From NCBI GenBank assembly GCA_023091735.1, contig JALKBU010000084.1, positions 1 to 64,000 on the forward strand: DNA of 64,000 bases, read 5' to 3'. Of this stretch, positions 38,949-48,759 are shown piece after piece. Position 1 is the stretch's first letter, and every line of letters begins with the position of its first letter. The stretch is from Trichomonas tenax. Lineage: Eukaryota; Parabasalia; Trichomonadida; Trichomonadidae. Position numbers and translations under genes: made by a program. Under the pieces are notes generated by a model. The model made no database searches and had not been told where the DNA came from. It saw only the letters and a list, made by a program, of their open reading frames with translations.

Positions 38949-40223
38949 ATGAAGATTGAAGAATCAATTTACATGACAGAAATTTATTTATTCGATAAAT
39001 TTGAGTTTACATGTCATAAAGTTTTGGAAGCAATTCTTCGCTTTTTCCGTCTTATATACGATGGACTGCTTCCTGTCAAACAGCCGAAAGATTTCTGGAA
39101 AATAGATAAATATGATTTGATCTGTTTTTCGACCTTTTTAATCCCAACTTTAATTATTTGGAGCGTCACATCATACTTATCTTCGATCAACACGATTCTT
39201 CAGTACTGGGATGGTCCAAATTACATATATGCGGCTATTACAATGTACAGAATTCCTCCGAATTATATCTGGAAACGATATTTTAACTTTGATCCATCAT
39301 ATTTCGCATGCCACTTACCAGGATATCCGATGCTGATTCGCATTTGTTCTTTCTTTTGCATGGGAAATTATAAAATTGGTGCTTTTCTTAGTATAATCGC
39401 CTCAAACTTCATCACAGCGTATTCCTACAGAAGATTGATGATTGCGTACAAATGTGTTCGTTATCCAGAGTTTTCTACATTTGTTCTTTCTTTAATTCCG
39501 ATAAGATTCCTCATTTATCACTCTGTTCTAGCGAGTGAGCCGCTTTTTGTGTCATTTATTTGCCTTGCGCTGACAAATTACAAATTCAATAATAAATCAC
39601 TAATGATCTCGTTTGTTTGGTGTGGATGTTTCACAAGGATAGAAGGAATGTCAGTAGGATTCATTATCGGATTGTGTTATTTATTAAGATTTGATATTCC
39701 AAGTGCATTTTTAATGTTTTCTACTTTTCTTCCAGATATATTCCTTGTTTGGATGCACAAGATTCAGTTCAATGATTCCATGGCCTACATACACTTTAAC
39801 AATGGCAATCAAAAAATATTTTCAGGGAAACCGTTCTTTGATTTGTTTTTCACTTCATTCTACGGGAACCAACTTATTACGAATCACATATCAACGCAAT
39901 ATCTTCTCGGCCTTCTAGGATCCCTCTGTTTGATACCGAATGCATCGCCTGTTGGCTTATTCTCTGGTTTCTTCTACTTCTATGTTTCTTTCCTTCGCCA
40001 TCTTGATACATCTCGATACTTTATTCCTTGCGCTGTGTTTTCTTATGTTGCAGGACTTGATAGTATTTTCGGCAACTTTAGAGGAAAGATAATGTTTTTA
40101 GTTGCTTATCCTGTGATACTTGGATTCCTTGTTTGGTACGCTGTTGCCCAGATTCCTTCCAATACATGCACATATGAATTCCTCGCTGAAGTTTTAGACG
40201 CATGGAATTGCCATGACATTTAG
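38949..40223 (+). CDS. GT-C mannosyltransferase-like membrane protein (PIG-V-like)
   Basis: About 424 residues with eight or more membrane segments. The loop after the first segment reads QYWDGPNYIYAAITMYR, matching the W-D-G/H-Y loop of PIG-V-type GPI mannosyltransferase II, and later HLPGYPMLIRI and ASEPLFVSFICLAL, CFTRIEGMSVGFI (an R-x-EG motif) appear in the expected order. Such enzymes add the second mannose to GPI anchors in the ER from dolichol-phosphate-mannose. The family call is moderate. Starts: ATG at 38949, or 38973 inside a motif copy; both precede two motif copies that fall in the coding N-terminus (38968 and 39006). Confidence 0.65.
   Translation: MKIEESIYMTEIYLFDKFEFTCHKVLEAILRFFRLIYDGLLPVKQPKDFWKIDKYDLICFSTFLIPTLIIWSVTSYLSSINTILQYWDGPNYIYAAITMYRIPPNYIWKRYFNFDPSYFACHLPGYPMLIRICSFFCMGNYKIGAFLSIIASNFITAYSYRRLMIAYKCVRYPEFSTFVLSLIPIRFLIYHSVLASEPLFVSFICLALTNYKFNNKSLMISFVWCGCFTRIEGMSVGFIIGLCYLLRFDIPSAFLMFSTFLPDIFLVWMHKIQFNDSMAYIHFNNGNQKIFSGKPFFDLFFTSFYGNQLITNHISTQYLLGLLGSLCLIPNASPVGLFSGFFYFYVSFLRHLDTSRYFIPCAVFSYVAGLDSIFGNFRGKIMFLVAYPVILGFLVWYAVAQIPSNTCTYEFLAEVLDAWNCHDI
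38968..39018 (+). promoter_or_regulatory. two promoter motif copies inside the 5' coding end
   Basis: TTTACATGACAGAAA at 38968 and TTTACATGTCATAAA at 39006, 38 bases apart. The ATG at 38973 is within the first copy and the second would encode EFTCHK. Confidence 0.45.
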
Positions 40224-40288
40224 TCATAATTATTTTGTTATTAAATAGATATAAAACTTCTGTTATTCAATTACCTTAAAAACCTTAA

Positions 40289-40358
40289 AATCGGGAGCTC
40301 TCCTTTTAGGAGTGTATTACATAGGCCCAAGGGGTTTCTATCCTTCAGAGGATTTGGC
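40289..40358. ncRNA. candidate structured RNA or GC-rich hairpin patch
   Basis: A G/C-rich island in AT-rich DNA with three consecutive hairpins: CTCC-TTTTA-GGAG (40300-40312), ATAG/CTAT enclosing CCC/GGG (40321-40341), and ATCCT-TCAG-AGGAT (40340-40353). No known RNA family is recognised (it lacks U6, U1 and tRNA features). Strand and transcription are unknown; it could belong to the broken ORF beside it. Confidence 0.3.
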
Positions 40359-40413
40359 AAAATAAAAACATTTGGTTTACATGGAGATTGTAAAGTGTTA
40401 AAAATTGTCATTA

Positions 40414-40725
40414 ATGTCAAAACAGACTTATATAATATAGGGACTGACTCTCTATAGAGTTGCCGATGATTATTCTAAGGAATTTGTCCGTAATTTTGAG
40501 ACTAAACAAAAGACAGACGAATGGGTGAACTTACGTGAACAAAATTACCATGCTAAAATATATACACATCCAGAAACTGGATATTAGATAGGAAATACTC
40601 CAGTTATCCAGGAGGATAGTAATAAAAACACTAAAACAGCTTCACAAAAAGGTTCAGAAAATAATGATCATCAAGATGAAACACAATGTCAATCCCCTGA
40701 ATTCGATAACTACGGCTTATCTTAA
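40414..40725 (+). pseudogene. small ORF broken by two in-frame TAG codons
   Basis: A frame from the ATG at 40414 to a TAA at 40723 that is coding-like throughout (GLTLYRVADDYSKEFVRNFE and THPETGY; SPEFDNYGLS at the end) but holds TAG at 40438 and 40585. It follows a motif copy at 40376 (TTTACATGGAGA). I do not recognise the family. A decayed gene is likeliest; readthrough is possible but unsupported. Confidence 0.4.
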
Positions 40726-40929
40726 CAGCATAAGAAAAAAGTAATTATTTTGGTATAAATAATTATTATCACGATGATCAACTGTATATACTTACAACGA
40801 TCAACCTGATGCTTGCTTGAACATTTAACCTCTTACTTTTATGTTTCTTATAAAATTAAAAAAAAATTATTAATAAAACCGATCTAAAAACAAATTTTAA
40901 GATAATCTTCATGATAATAAAAACAAACA

Positions 40930-42042
40930 TTATAAATCAAAGTTGCCAGTGACATTATTATAACCAAATGTATTTTGCATTGTAGAGCGACACTTAATTT
41001 TGTTACTGTTAACTATATCAGAAAGCTTCATCGCTGAATTGGACTCAAGGATTGGCTGAAGAATCTTTGGTTTCCTTGATCCGCCCATCTTCGGTGGCTT
41101 TCGATTGCACATATTGAGAATGTTAATAATACTTTCTTCCTTTATGGAATTGAAGTTCAAGGTACTCTTTGAGAACTGATTTTTGAGCTGTGTCCCAGGA
41201 ATTCCAAAAGAATTTGAAAGAGAATCTGTTCTCAAATGCTTTTGTATGAACTCTGTTTCGAGTGCTTGTGCCATAGTGAATCGGGTTTCTACATTTCTAT
41301 CGCACAAATGCAAAATTAAATAACTAATTTCAGGCGAAATGTTATCAGGAATAGTTATCGTCTTAAATTTGATTTCCTCCATCATTCCAGCCTGTGACTT
41401 CTTTTCCCATGGAAAACGACCGCATGCCATTGCATATAATAAAATTCCGCAACTCCATGAATCCGCTTTCAAGGTATTGTAAGGCTTTTGTTCTAAGATT
41501 TCTGGAGCGATGTAAACTAAGGTTCCACAAACTGTGCTTCTAAAATCTGAATCAGAATTTATCGATGAGTATCCAAAATCAGCAATTTTAACTAACCCAT
41601 TTGCACACATGAAGATGTTTTCTGGCTTTATGTCACGGTGAGCGATTCGATGTTCGTGAATGAAATTTAAACCTTTGATTATTTGGGCAAATATTTGACC
41701 AATGCGGTCATCGGGAATGCTTTTTTCCCTCACCAGCATTCGCAACAAATCACCTAATTCGCAAAATTCCTCAATTATATAAAGATTGTTTGAATCTTGA
41801 ATAATATCAACTAAATTTACAATGTTTGGATGTGATAGTGTTCGCATGATCTTAAGCTCATCATGAAAATGCTTGATATTCGTTGCCGACGAAAATTTTA
41901 ATTTTGATATAATTTTACATGCGTATTTCTTGTCATTTGCATCGCGCGCTTTGACAACAACGCAAGTGTTGCCTTGCCCGACAACTTCTTCGAGATAAAA
42001 TTGTCCTAATTTTTGCGGGTATAATGGAATATTTTGTTCCAT
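40930..42042 (-). CDS. CAMK-type serine/threonine protein kinase
   Basis: A 370-residue kinase. The domain spans about residues 10-270: glycine loop VVGQGNTCVVVKA, VAIK-type lysine in KYACKII, catalytic loop HRDIKPENIFM, DFGYSS, APEILEQKPYN, and WSCGILLYAMACGRFPWE, so all catalytic residues are present. The sequence is closest in style to the SNF1/AMPK-related (CAMKL) group, common in trichomonads. The C-terminal 100 residues are low complexity with basic patches and no recognised domain. It starts at an ATG and is flanked by a 1.1-kb gap. Substrate unknown. Confidence 0.93.
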   Translation of the reverse strand: MEQNIPLYPQKLGQFYLEEVVGQGNTCVVVKARDANDKKYACKIISKLKFSSATNIKHFHDELKIMRTLSHPNIVNLVDIIQDSNNLYIIEEFCELGDLLRMLVREKSIPDDRIGQIFAQIIKGLNFIHEHRIAHRDIKPENIFMCANGLVKIADFGYSSINSDSDFRSTVCGTLVYIAPEILEQKPYNTLKADSWSCGILLYAMACGRFPWEKKSQAGMMEEIKFKTITIPDNISPEISYLILHLCDRNVETRFTMAQALETEFIQKHLRTDSLSNSFGIPGTQLKNQFSKSTLNFNSIKEESIINILNMCNRKPPKMGGSRKPKILQPILESNSAMKLSDIVNSNKIKCRSTMQNTFGYNNVTGNFDL

Positions 42043-43186
42043 TATTCTGAAAAATTGACAAAATAATTGAAAAATTGCGTGAGAAAAAAAATTGCATATT
42101 TGCGATCAAGTAATAACAGTTCGTTTGTATTTTTAAGGATTGTATTTTTATTCATTTTTCTCAAAAATTTCCGCAGAAAATTTAATATTTCCGTAAAATG
42201 TTGATTGGAATTCAGTGTTGTTTCCAAATAACAAATAAAAGTGAGAAATAATCATTGGCGAAATTTCGAGCTGAGAACACTATTTTTAATATAGTATTTG
42301 TCTACAGTGTCAAATTCTTTAACGAGGCATCTTCAAAATTTTTGAAATCTTTGATTTTCAAATCGTCAACAAAAATCAATAAGTCTTTAACATTTGTTAA
42401 ATTCATTAAGTAGCTAATGATTCTCTTTAAAAATCAGTAAAAAACGAGTGATATTTTTTGATTTTTAAAATAATATTATAGTATTCTATACTTATCCGTA
42501 TAACAAACCATTGAGTGCTTAATATGTAGCTCAAAGGAAACTGCATAAATCAAGATAATGAAATTTCTTATACAAAATAGTCATTTTCAGCCCTTGAGAA
42601 ACCAAGCATACTATTGCGCTCATGAATTTTTCACGTTTCGCTAAGACATAGTTTTCGTTGTACTAAAATATGATACCGATAGAATATCATATTCAAGATT
42701 TAGAAATAATAGAGTTAGTTGGAACTTAGCCATATCTATATTACGACTATTTTATGACTATGAAACAATAAATCGAATATTTGGGTCGAACATTCATCAT
42801 ATCTCTTGTTTTGTGTGCAATCACACTAAACAACTTATTGCAAGCAAATAACAAACAGGAATCACTTGAAAAATCTCAAAGAAATCCAAATCCTCAAAAA
42901 AAATTAAAAATGACACTTTTCATATTAATAATCACTTTTATATAATAATAACTCTATTCATTGAAATAAAGAAAATTAAATCAAAAAAGTTGATTATTAA
43001 ATAAAACTGTATAAACCAATCAAGCAGCTGCTTCCAAAGATATATAAAATGATATAAAAAGTATGTTTTGAGAGGTTTCAAATTGTATAACAAATTTCGG
43101 CTTGACACCAGAAAGGGTAAATTTTCTCATAAAAGGGTAAAATTTGTTAATATCGTTATCAAGATATTTAACTATACAATAAATAT
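42043..43186. other. intergenic
   Basis: 1.1 kb of AT-rich DNA between divergent genes. Short frames only. No strong motif copy; a TGTCAAATT at about 42308 is weak. No RNA gene recognised. Confidence 0.5.
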
Positions 43187-43777
43187 ATGAATTTTCTCCG
43201 TCTGACCGTGTTATGGCCACAAGGCACGATATTACCAGTCAGAATGCGAAAGGATGCGAAAGGGTCTGAACTTATCCAGCTATTACGCTTTTCGGTGTCT
43301 GATGGCTGGGAGTTATTCCTCATCTACAAAGGGATATTACTAAACCCTAACGAAACGCTCGAAGATCAATACATCGATGACAATGCAACATTAAATGTCG
43401 AGTTTGTGCCTGAAGGCTCAACAGTCTCCGAAATAGTTCAATCAGTTCATCTTCAACAGAAAGTACAAGAGCTTTACGTAGAATCTCTTAGACTCAACGA
43501 CCTCAAGTATGACTTGCTGGAGAGTCATCCAAATGGAAAGCTCGCATATGAAGAACTGCTTCGTCTCGAGCAGGAAAGCGACGAGCCCGAAGAAGAAGAG
43601 CCCACAAAAATTGCTAAGGCCCATACAATTCCTACGGGCCCACTCCCGATCTTTTGGGAGACAAATGACGATTTTGCTGATTTTGATGATACATCAGATA
43701 AATCAAATTACTTAAGCCCCGCTGATGGGTCACCCGCACTCCTCACTAAGAGGAAAAAAAGTGGGTGGACATGGTAA
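43187..43777 (+). CDS. ubiquitin-like domain protein
   Basis: A 196-residue protein whose first 75 residues read as a ubiquitin-like fold: FLRLTVLWPQGTILPVRM, a helix KGSELIQLLRFSV, then FLIYKGILLNPNETLEDQYI and ATLNVEF, aligning with the strands, the LIFAGK-like turn and the LEDG region of ubiquitin. No C-terminal GG is present at the domain end, so it is a fixed Ubl domain. Residues 80-130 are helical and acidic, and the C-terminus (TKRKKSGWTW) is basic with aromatic ends. Role: probably proteasome or ubiquitin pathway adaptor, inferred only. Confidence 0.72.
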   Translation: MNFLRLTVLWPQGTILPVRMRKDAKGSELIQLLRFSVSDGWELFLIYKGILLNPNETLEDQYIDDNATLNVEFVPEGSTVSEIVQSVHLQQKVQELYVESLRLNDLKYDLLESHPNGKLAYEELLRLEQESDEPEEEEPTKIAKAHTIPTGPLPIFWETNDDFADFDDTSDKSNYLSPADGSPALLTKRKKSGWTW

Positions 43778-43959
43778 GTTTGTTTTTTAATAATTACCGC
43801 ACTTTAGTAGTTGTTTGTTTTAAATTTTATGTATGTTAGCGAATCTTTATTTTTTGATCACTGACTTATACAATAGATTTCTTTACTTAAGTTTATTCCT
43901 CTTTCAACAAAAAATAGATATATTATCGATTAAAAGTGAGAATCGATATTAAAATGAAG

Positions 43960-44187
43960 TTAGTCCTTATGCTTATGGCCATCTCCTGATGCACTCTCAA
44001 TATCATCAAGTTCGCCCCCTTTCTGCTTAACAACCTTCTTTTCACGCGGCTGGGCTGGTGGTGAAGTTTTCATTGTGTAGATATAGACACCGACGATGGC
44101 AATAATTATAATGACAATGAAGATAGCGACGGTGATGCCGTACCACATCAAAAATTTCGAATCCCTTGCCATTAGAAAAAGTGTCAT
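43960..44187 (-). CDS. small single-pass membrane protein
   Basis: Up to 75 residues: short N-terminus, one strongly hydrophobic segment (ITVAIFIVIIIIAIVGVYIY) and a charged tail (PREKKVVKQKGGELDDIE and GHKHKD). ATG at 44187, with a second at 44172; the leader TCTCAAAAATG supports the first. No family recognised. Could be a small type III membrane protein. Confidence 0.6.
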   Translation of the reverse strand: MTLFLMARDSKFLMWYGITVAIFIVIIIIAIVGVYIYTMKTSPPAQPREKKVVKQKGGELDDIESASGDGHKHKD

Positions 44188-44259
44188 TTTTGAGATTTTA
44201 TTTCACAAAATTAATGAAAAATAAGCGATAATTAGCGTATAAAAACAAAATTTATTATT

Positions 44260-45000
44260 TCAATCGAAAAATTTGGAATATTTCTTCCAAAATGCGTCTT
44301 GAATCAAATCGTCATTAGTCTCGAACAGTTTCTTGGCGTGAATCAAAACTGTTCCCTTTCTATGAGAAGCTGGTAATGCATTATAATTTATACCATGCTT
44401 GAATAATATCTCATTTTTGTCATTTGAGAATGTACCACGAAGTTTTTCTGTTGCATCTGTTGGATTTTCACCAGCACGAAGAAGAACATTGAGAGTATAA
44501 TTATATAAACAGTTAATATGCGTGTCTGCTTGTCTCCAACTGAGATAATCTTTGACTATTTCGATTGTTGGGTATAAAACAATCCTAGAATCAAAAGACG
44601 GTGGCTGCTTTAATTGAACGTCAGGAAAATATTGAGGCCAACCCATAACAAACGCTGTGGAGAATAGAGAAGCAACTGTAGAGTTGATTTTATCTCTTCT
44701 TCTGTTAAAAACTTTCGCTGATTTCTTGAAGATGAAAGAAAACTCATCACTTTCACCAAATCCCAAAACCATTTCATCAAAACTAAGCATAACTGTGCAG
44801 CCACAATGAGCCATCAATCTAATCAATCGATCATCGAGTGGTTTTTCGAGATTGTGATTAATGCAAAATTCGGTGAATCCACGACCATCAATTCTCACAA
44901 CAATAAATGTTGATGGAAGAAGTCTGTCATCGAGCTCGTAATCTTTAACATATTCCCATTTGCTACAAGCCATGAAAATATTTGACAATAATTTTGCCAT
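44260..45000 (-). CDS. THG1: tRNA-His guanylyltransferase (Thg1)
   Basis: About 246 residues. MACSKWEYVKDYELDDRLLP, FIVVRIDGRGFTEFC, MLSFDEMVLGFGESDEFSFIF, DYLSWRQADTHINCLYN and HRKGTVLIHAK are the Thg1 signature blocks, including the metal-binding D residues (RIDGRGF, SDEFSF). The enzyme adds G at position -1 of tRNA-His by 3'-5' addition. ATG at 45000 follows TCTTCA; the frame extends to an ATG at 45018 inside a motif copy, and an internal MACSKWEYV (44973) matches other family starts. The extra MAKLLSNIF could be a short presequence. The C-terminus ends DAFWKKYSKFFD. Confidence 0.93.
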   Translation of the reverse strand: MAKLLSNIFMACSKWEYVKDYELDDRLLPSTFIVVRIDGRGFTEFCINHNLEKPLDDRLIRLMAHCGCTVMLSFDEMVLGFGESDEFSFIFKKSAKVFNRRRDKINSTVASLFSTAFVMGWPQYFPDVQLKQPPSFDSRIVLYPTIEIVKDYLSWRQADTHINCLYNYTLNVLLRAGENPTDATEKLRGTFSNDKNEILFKHGINYNALPASHRKGTVLIHAKKLFETNDDLIQDAFWKKYSKFFD

Positions 45001-45490
45001 TGAAGATTTACGTGTCATATATCACTAAATTTGACACTTTACAAATAAAAATAAATTTAAACGACTTTAACATGTAAATTTGATCTTCATCATTATGTTA
45101 TTATATTTCTTCAATTTAATATCGAATTCATGTCCAAAAATTAAGTTTCCAAAAGCCATTAATAAAGTTTAACCACCAAGGTGAAGTTTCATGTATTATT
45201 GTCACTTTTATTATCAAATGGAGACATCAAATCCTTAAAATAAAACAAAAATTCTTCGATTTTCCTATTATTTATATTTTATAGATCATAAATACCCCGA
45301 GTTGTCCTTAAAAAGTAATATGTCAGGATTTTGAATTGGCATAATCGTTGTTAATTGAAATTTTGATACAAATAATTAAAATTTAATTATCGAAACCATC
45401 ACAATTTTGATATAAAGTAATTTTTTATGTGTTTTTATATATGCTAATAAAATCTATATAAAAATTTCACAAAAAAATCAAAATTTCAAA
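45001..45490. other. divergent intergenic region with motif copies
   Basis: Between Thg1 and SCAR. Motif copies: TTTACGTGTCATAT at 45007 and inverted TTTAACATGTAAA at 45066-45078, with a degenerate TTTGACACTTTAC near 45030. All lie near the Thg1 end. The SCAR side has AT-rich DNA with TTTCAAAATG at its start. Confidence 0.5.
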
Positions 45491-46702
45491 ATGTTCCCAG
45501 GAATCTCTATGACTCCTTTTTCGCTCGTCACGGAACCGAATAAGTTCATGACTGAGGACCCCATGAAGCTGTTTAATAGTCTCGGTTATTACTACGCCAT
45601 CGGCTTGATGCAGCAACTTGATGAATTAGAAATTTTGTCTAACACAGTTTTTGCTGACATCACAGAGGAATTCGAACAAGTGAGGACCAGATTCACCAAC
45701 CTCAACAGCAAAGTGCAGCAAATCAAGTCCAAAGTTCCACAAGCAGTCGATAAGCTCATGAAGGTGTCAACCGATAGTTTTAACAAAAATCCGTCCAAGC
45801 AACTCACAGCTCCAGTCTCATCCAGCCAGGATTCCGTCAAGATGGACATCAAGAATAATCTTGTCAAGAATTTGTATTTGATTGCACGCCCGGCTCCAAC
45901 ACTCGTTGCATGGAAGCCACTCATCCCGGACTATCAGAACCTCGATAAGTTCATCTCCAACCCACAGGAATTCATGAATATGTTCAGAGACGAAATGCTT
46001 CGTGATTGCCAGAATCTCGTCAACCAGAAGCACAAAGGAGATGGTAAGAGAAAGCGTGACAAGGATGTAAACGAGGCTAAGTTTGATCAACCTCTAAATA
46101 TCATGATATCGAAAGTTTTGCCACTTCCAACGCTCGTCTTGCAGCCTCCACCAGTCGGAAAGACCCAAGGATGGCGTTCACCGCTCGAGTTCAAGACTTC
46201 CTTCACTGTTCAGGGCGAAGAAGTTGCTTTCGCTGCAACAACCGTTAAAGCAGCCACTCTTACAACTCCAGAGCAGCGCAAGAGAACGCCAAGGCCACAG
46301 CCAAAGCCTATTCAGCTTCCTGACCCTGCCCCAGCCCCAGCACCTGTTGCAAAGGCTGCTCCAGCGAAGTCTTCATCAAAGGCAGCTCCACCACCAAAAG
46401 CTGCTCCTTCCAAAGGCGCTGCTGCACCACCGCCGCCACCACCTCCAAGCTCATCTCTTCCACCTCCTCCGCCACCAAGTGGCGGTGGTGGTGCGTCCCA
46501 CTTAGACCTCATCAAGCAGGGTAACTTCAAGCTCAAGAAGGCAGATCCAAACGCCAAACCTAAGGAAGAGGTCAAGAAGGCAGTCGATCCCAACCAGCTC
46601 TCAACAGGTGAGCTTCTTCAGTACATGGCTTCAATTCGTGCCGCAGTCAAGGAGTCCGAAGATGAAGACGAGGATGTCGATGAATCATCTGAGTCATGGT
46701 AA
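45491..46702 (+). CDS. WASF: SCAR/WAVE actin nucleation-promoting factor
   Basis: A 403-residue protein. The N-terminal helical region (QQLDELEILSNTVFADITEE) fits the SCAR homology domain; then a basic stretch (KHKGDGKRKRDKDVNEAK), a long proline/alanine-rich linker with two runs of about seven prolines (about 313-330), a WH2-like motif HLDLIKQGNFKLKK, a central helix ELLQYMASIRAAVK and an acidic tail ending in Trp (DEDEDVDESSESW), as in the VCA region that activates Arp2/3. The leader reads TTTCAAAATG. It should drive branched actin assembly at the membrane; the WAVE regulatory complex partners are not in this window. Confidence 0.88.
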   Translation: MFPGISMTPFSLVTEPNKFMTEDPMKLFNSLGYYYAIGLMQQLDELEILSNTVFADITEEFEQVRTRFTNLNSKVQQIKSKVPQAVDKLMKVSTDSFNKNPSKQLTAPVSSSQDSVKMDIKNNLVKNLYLIARPAPTLVAWKPLIPDYQNLDKFISNPQEFMNMFRDEMLRDCQNLVNQKHKGDGKRKRDKDVNEAKFDQPLNIMISKVLPLPTLVLQPPPVGKTQGWRSPLEFKTSFTVQGEEVAFAATTVKAATLTTPEQRKRTPRPQPKPIQLPDPAPAPAPVAKAAPAKSSSKAAPPPKAAPSKGAAAPPPPPPPSSSLPPPPPPSGGGGASHLDLIKQGNFKLKKADPNAKPKEEVKKAVDPNQLSTGELLQYMASIRAAVKESEDEDEDVDESSESW

Positions 46703-47305
46703 TCTAAACTACTTAATTTTATTGTGAAATCTCATTAATTTTTATAATCTCATCATCATTATACAGCAAATTATACACTGACTCGCATATCTATATCATT
46801 TTTCATGTGTTCATGCATATTTATTGCGATTTTCACTAATTTCCAAATTTGAATAAAAAAAATCGAAAGGATTTGGCTATAATTTAGTCACTGGTTATGA
46901 TATATTTACAAATGGAAATAATACAATAGCTCACAAATGAGTCTGCATTGATTCGTTAATGAGGAATGATATTTAACCTTATTTTATTCGCTTGAAGTCA
47001 TCACCGCAAAAAAACTTATGTATTTGATATTAATTGCTGTAAGTAGTTAAAATCAATACATCTATCGACCTATTTTATTTATATTTAATAGTCAATAAAA
47101 TATAATGTTATAATGGCATGGATATCACATCATTTTATTTATATCACATTAGTTTTGTTATCTTAATAGAAATATAACACTTGTGGGTTCTATTGATGCT
47201 GTGAATTGAGTTTTGAGCTTTAATCTCTTCCAAAATAGAAATGAAATCGATTTGTCTAGTTTAAGAATATCTGTCGGATTTTGAATTTTATTTGTCAAAT
47301 GAATA
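46703..47305. other. intergenic
   Basis: AT-rich spacer between tandem genes. Only a TTTGTCAAATG just before the next ATG resembles the motif half-site. Confidence 0.55.
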
Positions 47306-48532
47306 ATGGATGATTTATGTTGTGTTTTCCTTCATCCTGATTTCAATATAACAGATGTTATCGCGATTTCGCTCTTCGTCGAGGACCAGGTCGACTCTAT
47401 ACCAAGCTTGGAGATGTATATCGACTCGGACCAAATATCATTAGATCAAGGTGTCCAAATCGACACGAAACTCACGTGGATTATTGAGTGGTACAAAGTT
47501 GCGAAGGGTATCAATCCGAATACTAAAGTTTTCACACTTAATTTCGAAAAAATCACAGCAACATTTGATTTATCGAATTTAGTCTTCTTAGGTCCGGCAT
47601 CTAACTCCAAAATCGCGCCAGGAATACTTCTTCTCGAGTTATCTTCGGGATTTTACTGCAATCCGAAAGATTTCAATCAAGAACAAGTGAATTTTAACTT
47701 AGATTTGATATTAACACTCGATTATCGCAATGTGAAGCTGATAAAGAGTCAATTGGAAGAATTAGAAACAGTTCAGAAGCAATTTGAAGAAACAAAAGAT
47801 AAAATCACAAAAGCAGGAATCGATTTGAACGAGTTAAAAGAGCTCAAACTAAAGTACGAAGAAAACGTGAGAATTAAGAGACGTGTTCAGTATCAGTTTC
47901 TTGAATACAATGAAAGAAAACTTAAAGAAACGATTGCTCAACAGCATAAACGCGCTCAGATAACAGCAATAGAAGCACTCAAGCAGCATATTAACAGTAA
48001 TAAATCGAAAAACCAAGTACAAGTTGATGAAAAAGAAAAATATTTAAAGCTGATGAAAAGGAGAATTTCTGGTCTAAAAGAGCTAAAAATGATTTTTCCG
48101 TATACTGAGAATAAAGAACTTTGTACTGTTCATTACAATAACGCACCGACGAATGCGAATCAGTTTAATGAAATGCGTGCTTTCTTAGGATTCGCAACAC
48201 ACTATGTGAAAGAGGTTTCCAAAATCCTAGGAATTCCTCTTCCATATGTTTTATATCCGCAGGCAACATATTCCAAAATAGAATCAAGAATTATTGACAA
48301 ATCAGTGGGCATTCCAACAGATTTCAGCAGCGTGTCAATAAAACAGCTGCAAATTTACGAATCAACGTTAGTCGAATGTTCAAAGGCAATCCTAAAGTTT
48401 GTTTTCGATGAATCGACAATAGGAAGCTCAATAACAGATCATCTCGAAAGACTGAGAATACTCGATGAAACTGATCTCGTGAATTTGATTCCTTTGTCTA
48501 AGCAATGCTATTGTTTTGTTTCTAAATACTGA
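47306..48532 (+). CDS. UVRAG: UVRAG/Vps38-like PI3K complex subunit
   Basis: A 408-residue protein: N-terminal C2-like beta region (1-150), coiled coil (about 150-265), then a C-terminal block RRISGLKELKMIFPYTENKE, AFLGFATHYVKEVSKILGIP, and LPYVLYPQATYSKIESRIID. This order (C2-like, coiled coil, alpha/beta end with an ATAL-GY-AH-like stretch and Y-P motif) matches UVRAG and Vps38/Atg14, subunits of the Vps34 class III PI3-kinase complexes. Similarity is stronger to UVRAG/Vps38 than to Atg14, since no Atg14 Cys motif is seen. Role: endosomal sorting or autophagy. Confidence is moderate. Confidence 0.65.
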   Translation: MDDLCCVFLHPDFNITDVIAISLFVEDQVDSIPSLEMYIDSDQISLDQGVQIDTKLTWIIEWYKVAKGINPNTKVFTLNFEKITATFDLSNLVFLGPASNSKIAPGILLLELSSGFYCNPKDFNQEQVNFNLDLILTLDYRNVKLIKSQLEELETVQKQFEETKDKITKAGIDLNELKELKLKYEENVRIKRRVQYQFLEYNERKLKETIAQQHKRAQITAIEALKQHINSNKSKNQVQVDEKEKYLKLMKRRISGLKELKMIFPYTENKELCTVHYNNAPTNANQFNEMRAFLGFATHYVKEVSKILGIPLPYVLYPQATYSKIESRIIDKSVGIPTDFSSVSIKQLQIYESTLVECSKAILKFVFDESTIGSSITDHLERLRILDETDLVNLIPLSKQCYCFVSKY

Positions 48533-48759
48533 GTTACCTGTTTGATTATAACACCCACATATTATATCTCTTTTTAATGAATGAAAAACATTAAAATAAT
48601 TTCACGAAGAAAAATTTTTAACATTTCTAAATTGAATTGCATGAATTTTGTTTTGCTGAAGCATTCAATTGGTGTTTTAGTTTATTTGTAGTTGCTGCAG
48701 TGTACTTCTAAATAAAATACATTTAAAAAAATATAATTTGATTTACAAAATTAATTCAC

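Noticed and set aside
46312..46593. Gly/Ala-rich frame antisense to SCAR
   Set aside because: Explained by the complement of the proline-rich codons.
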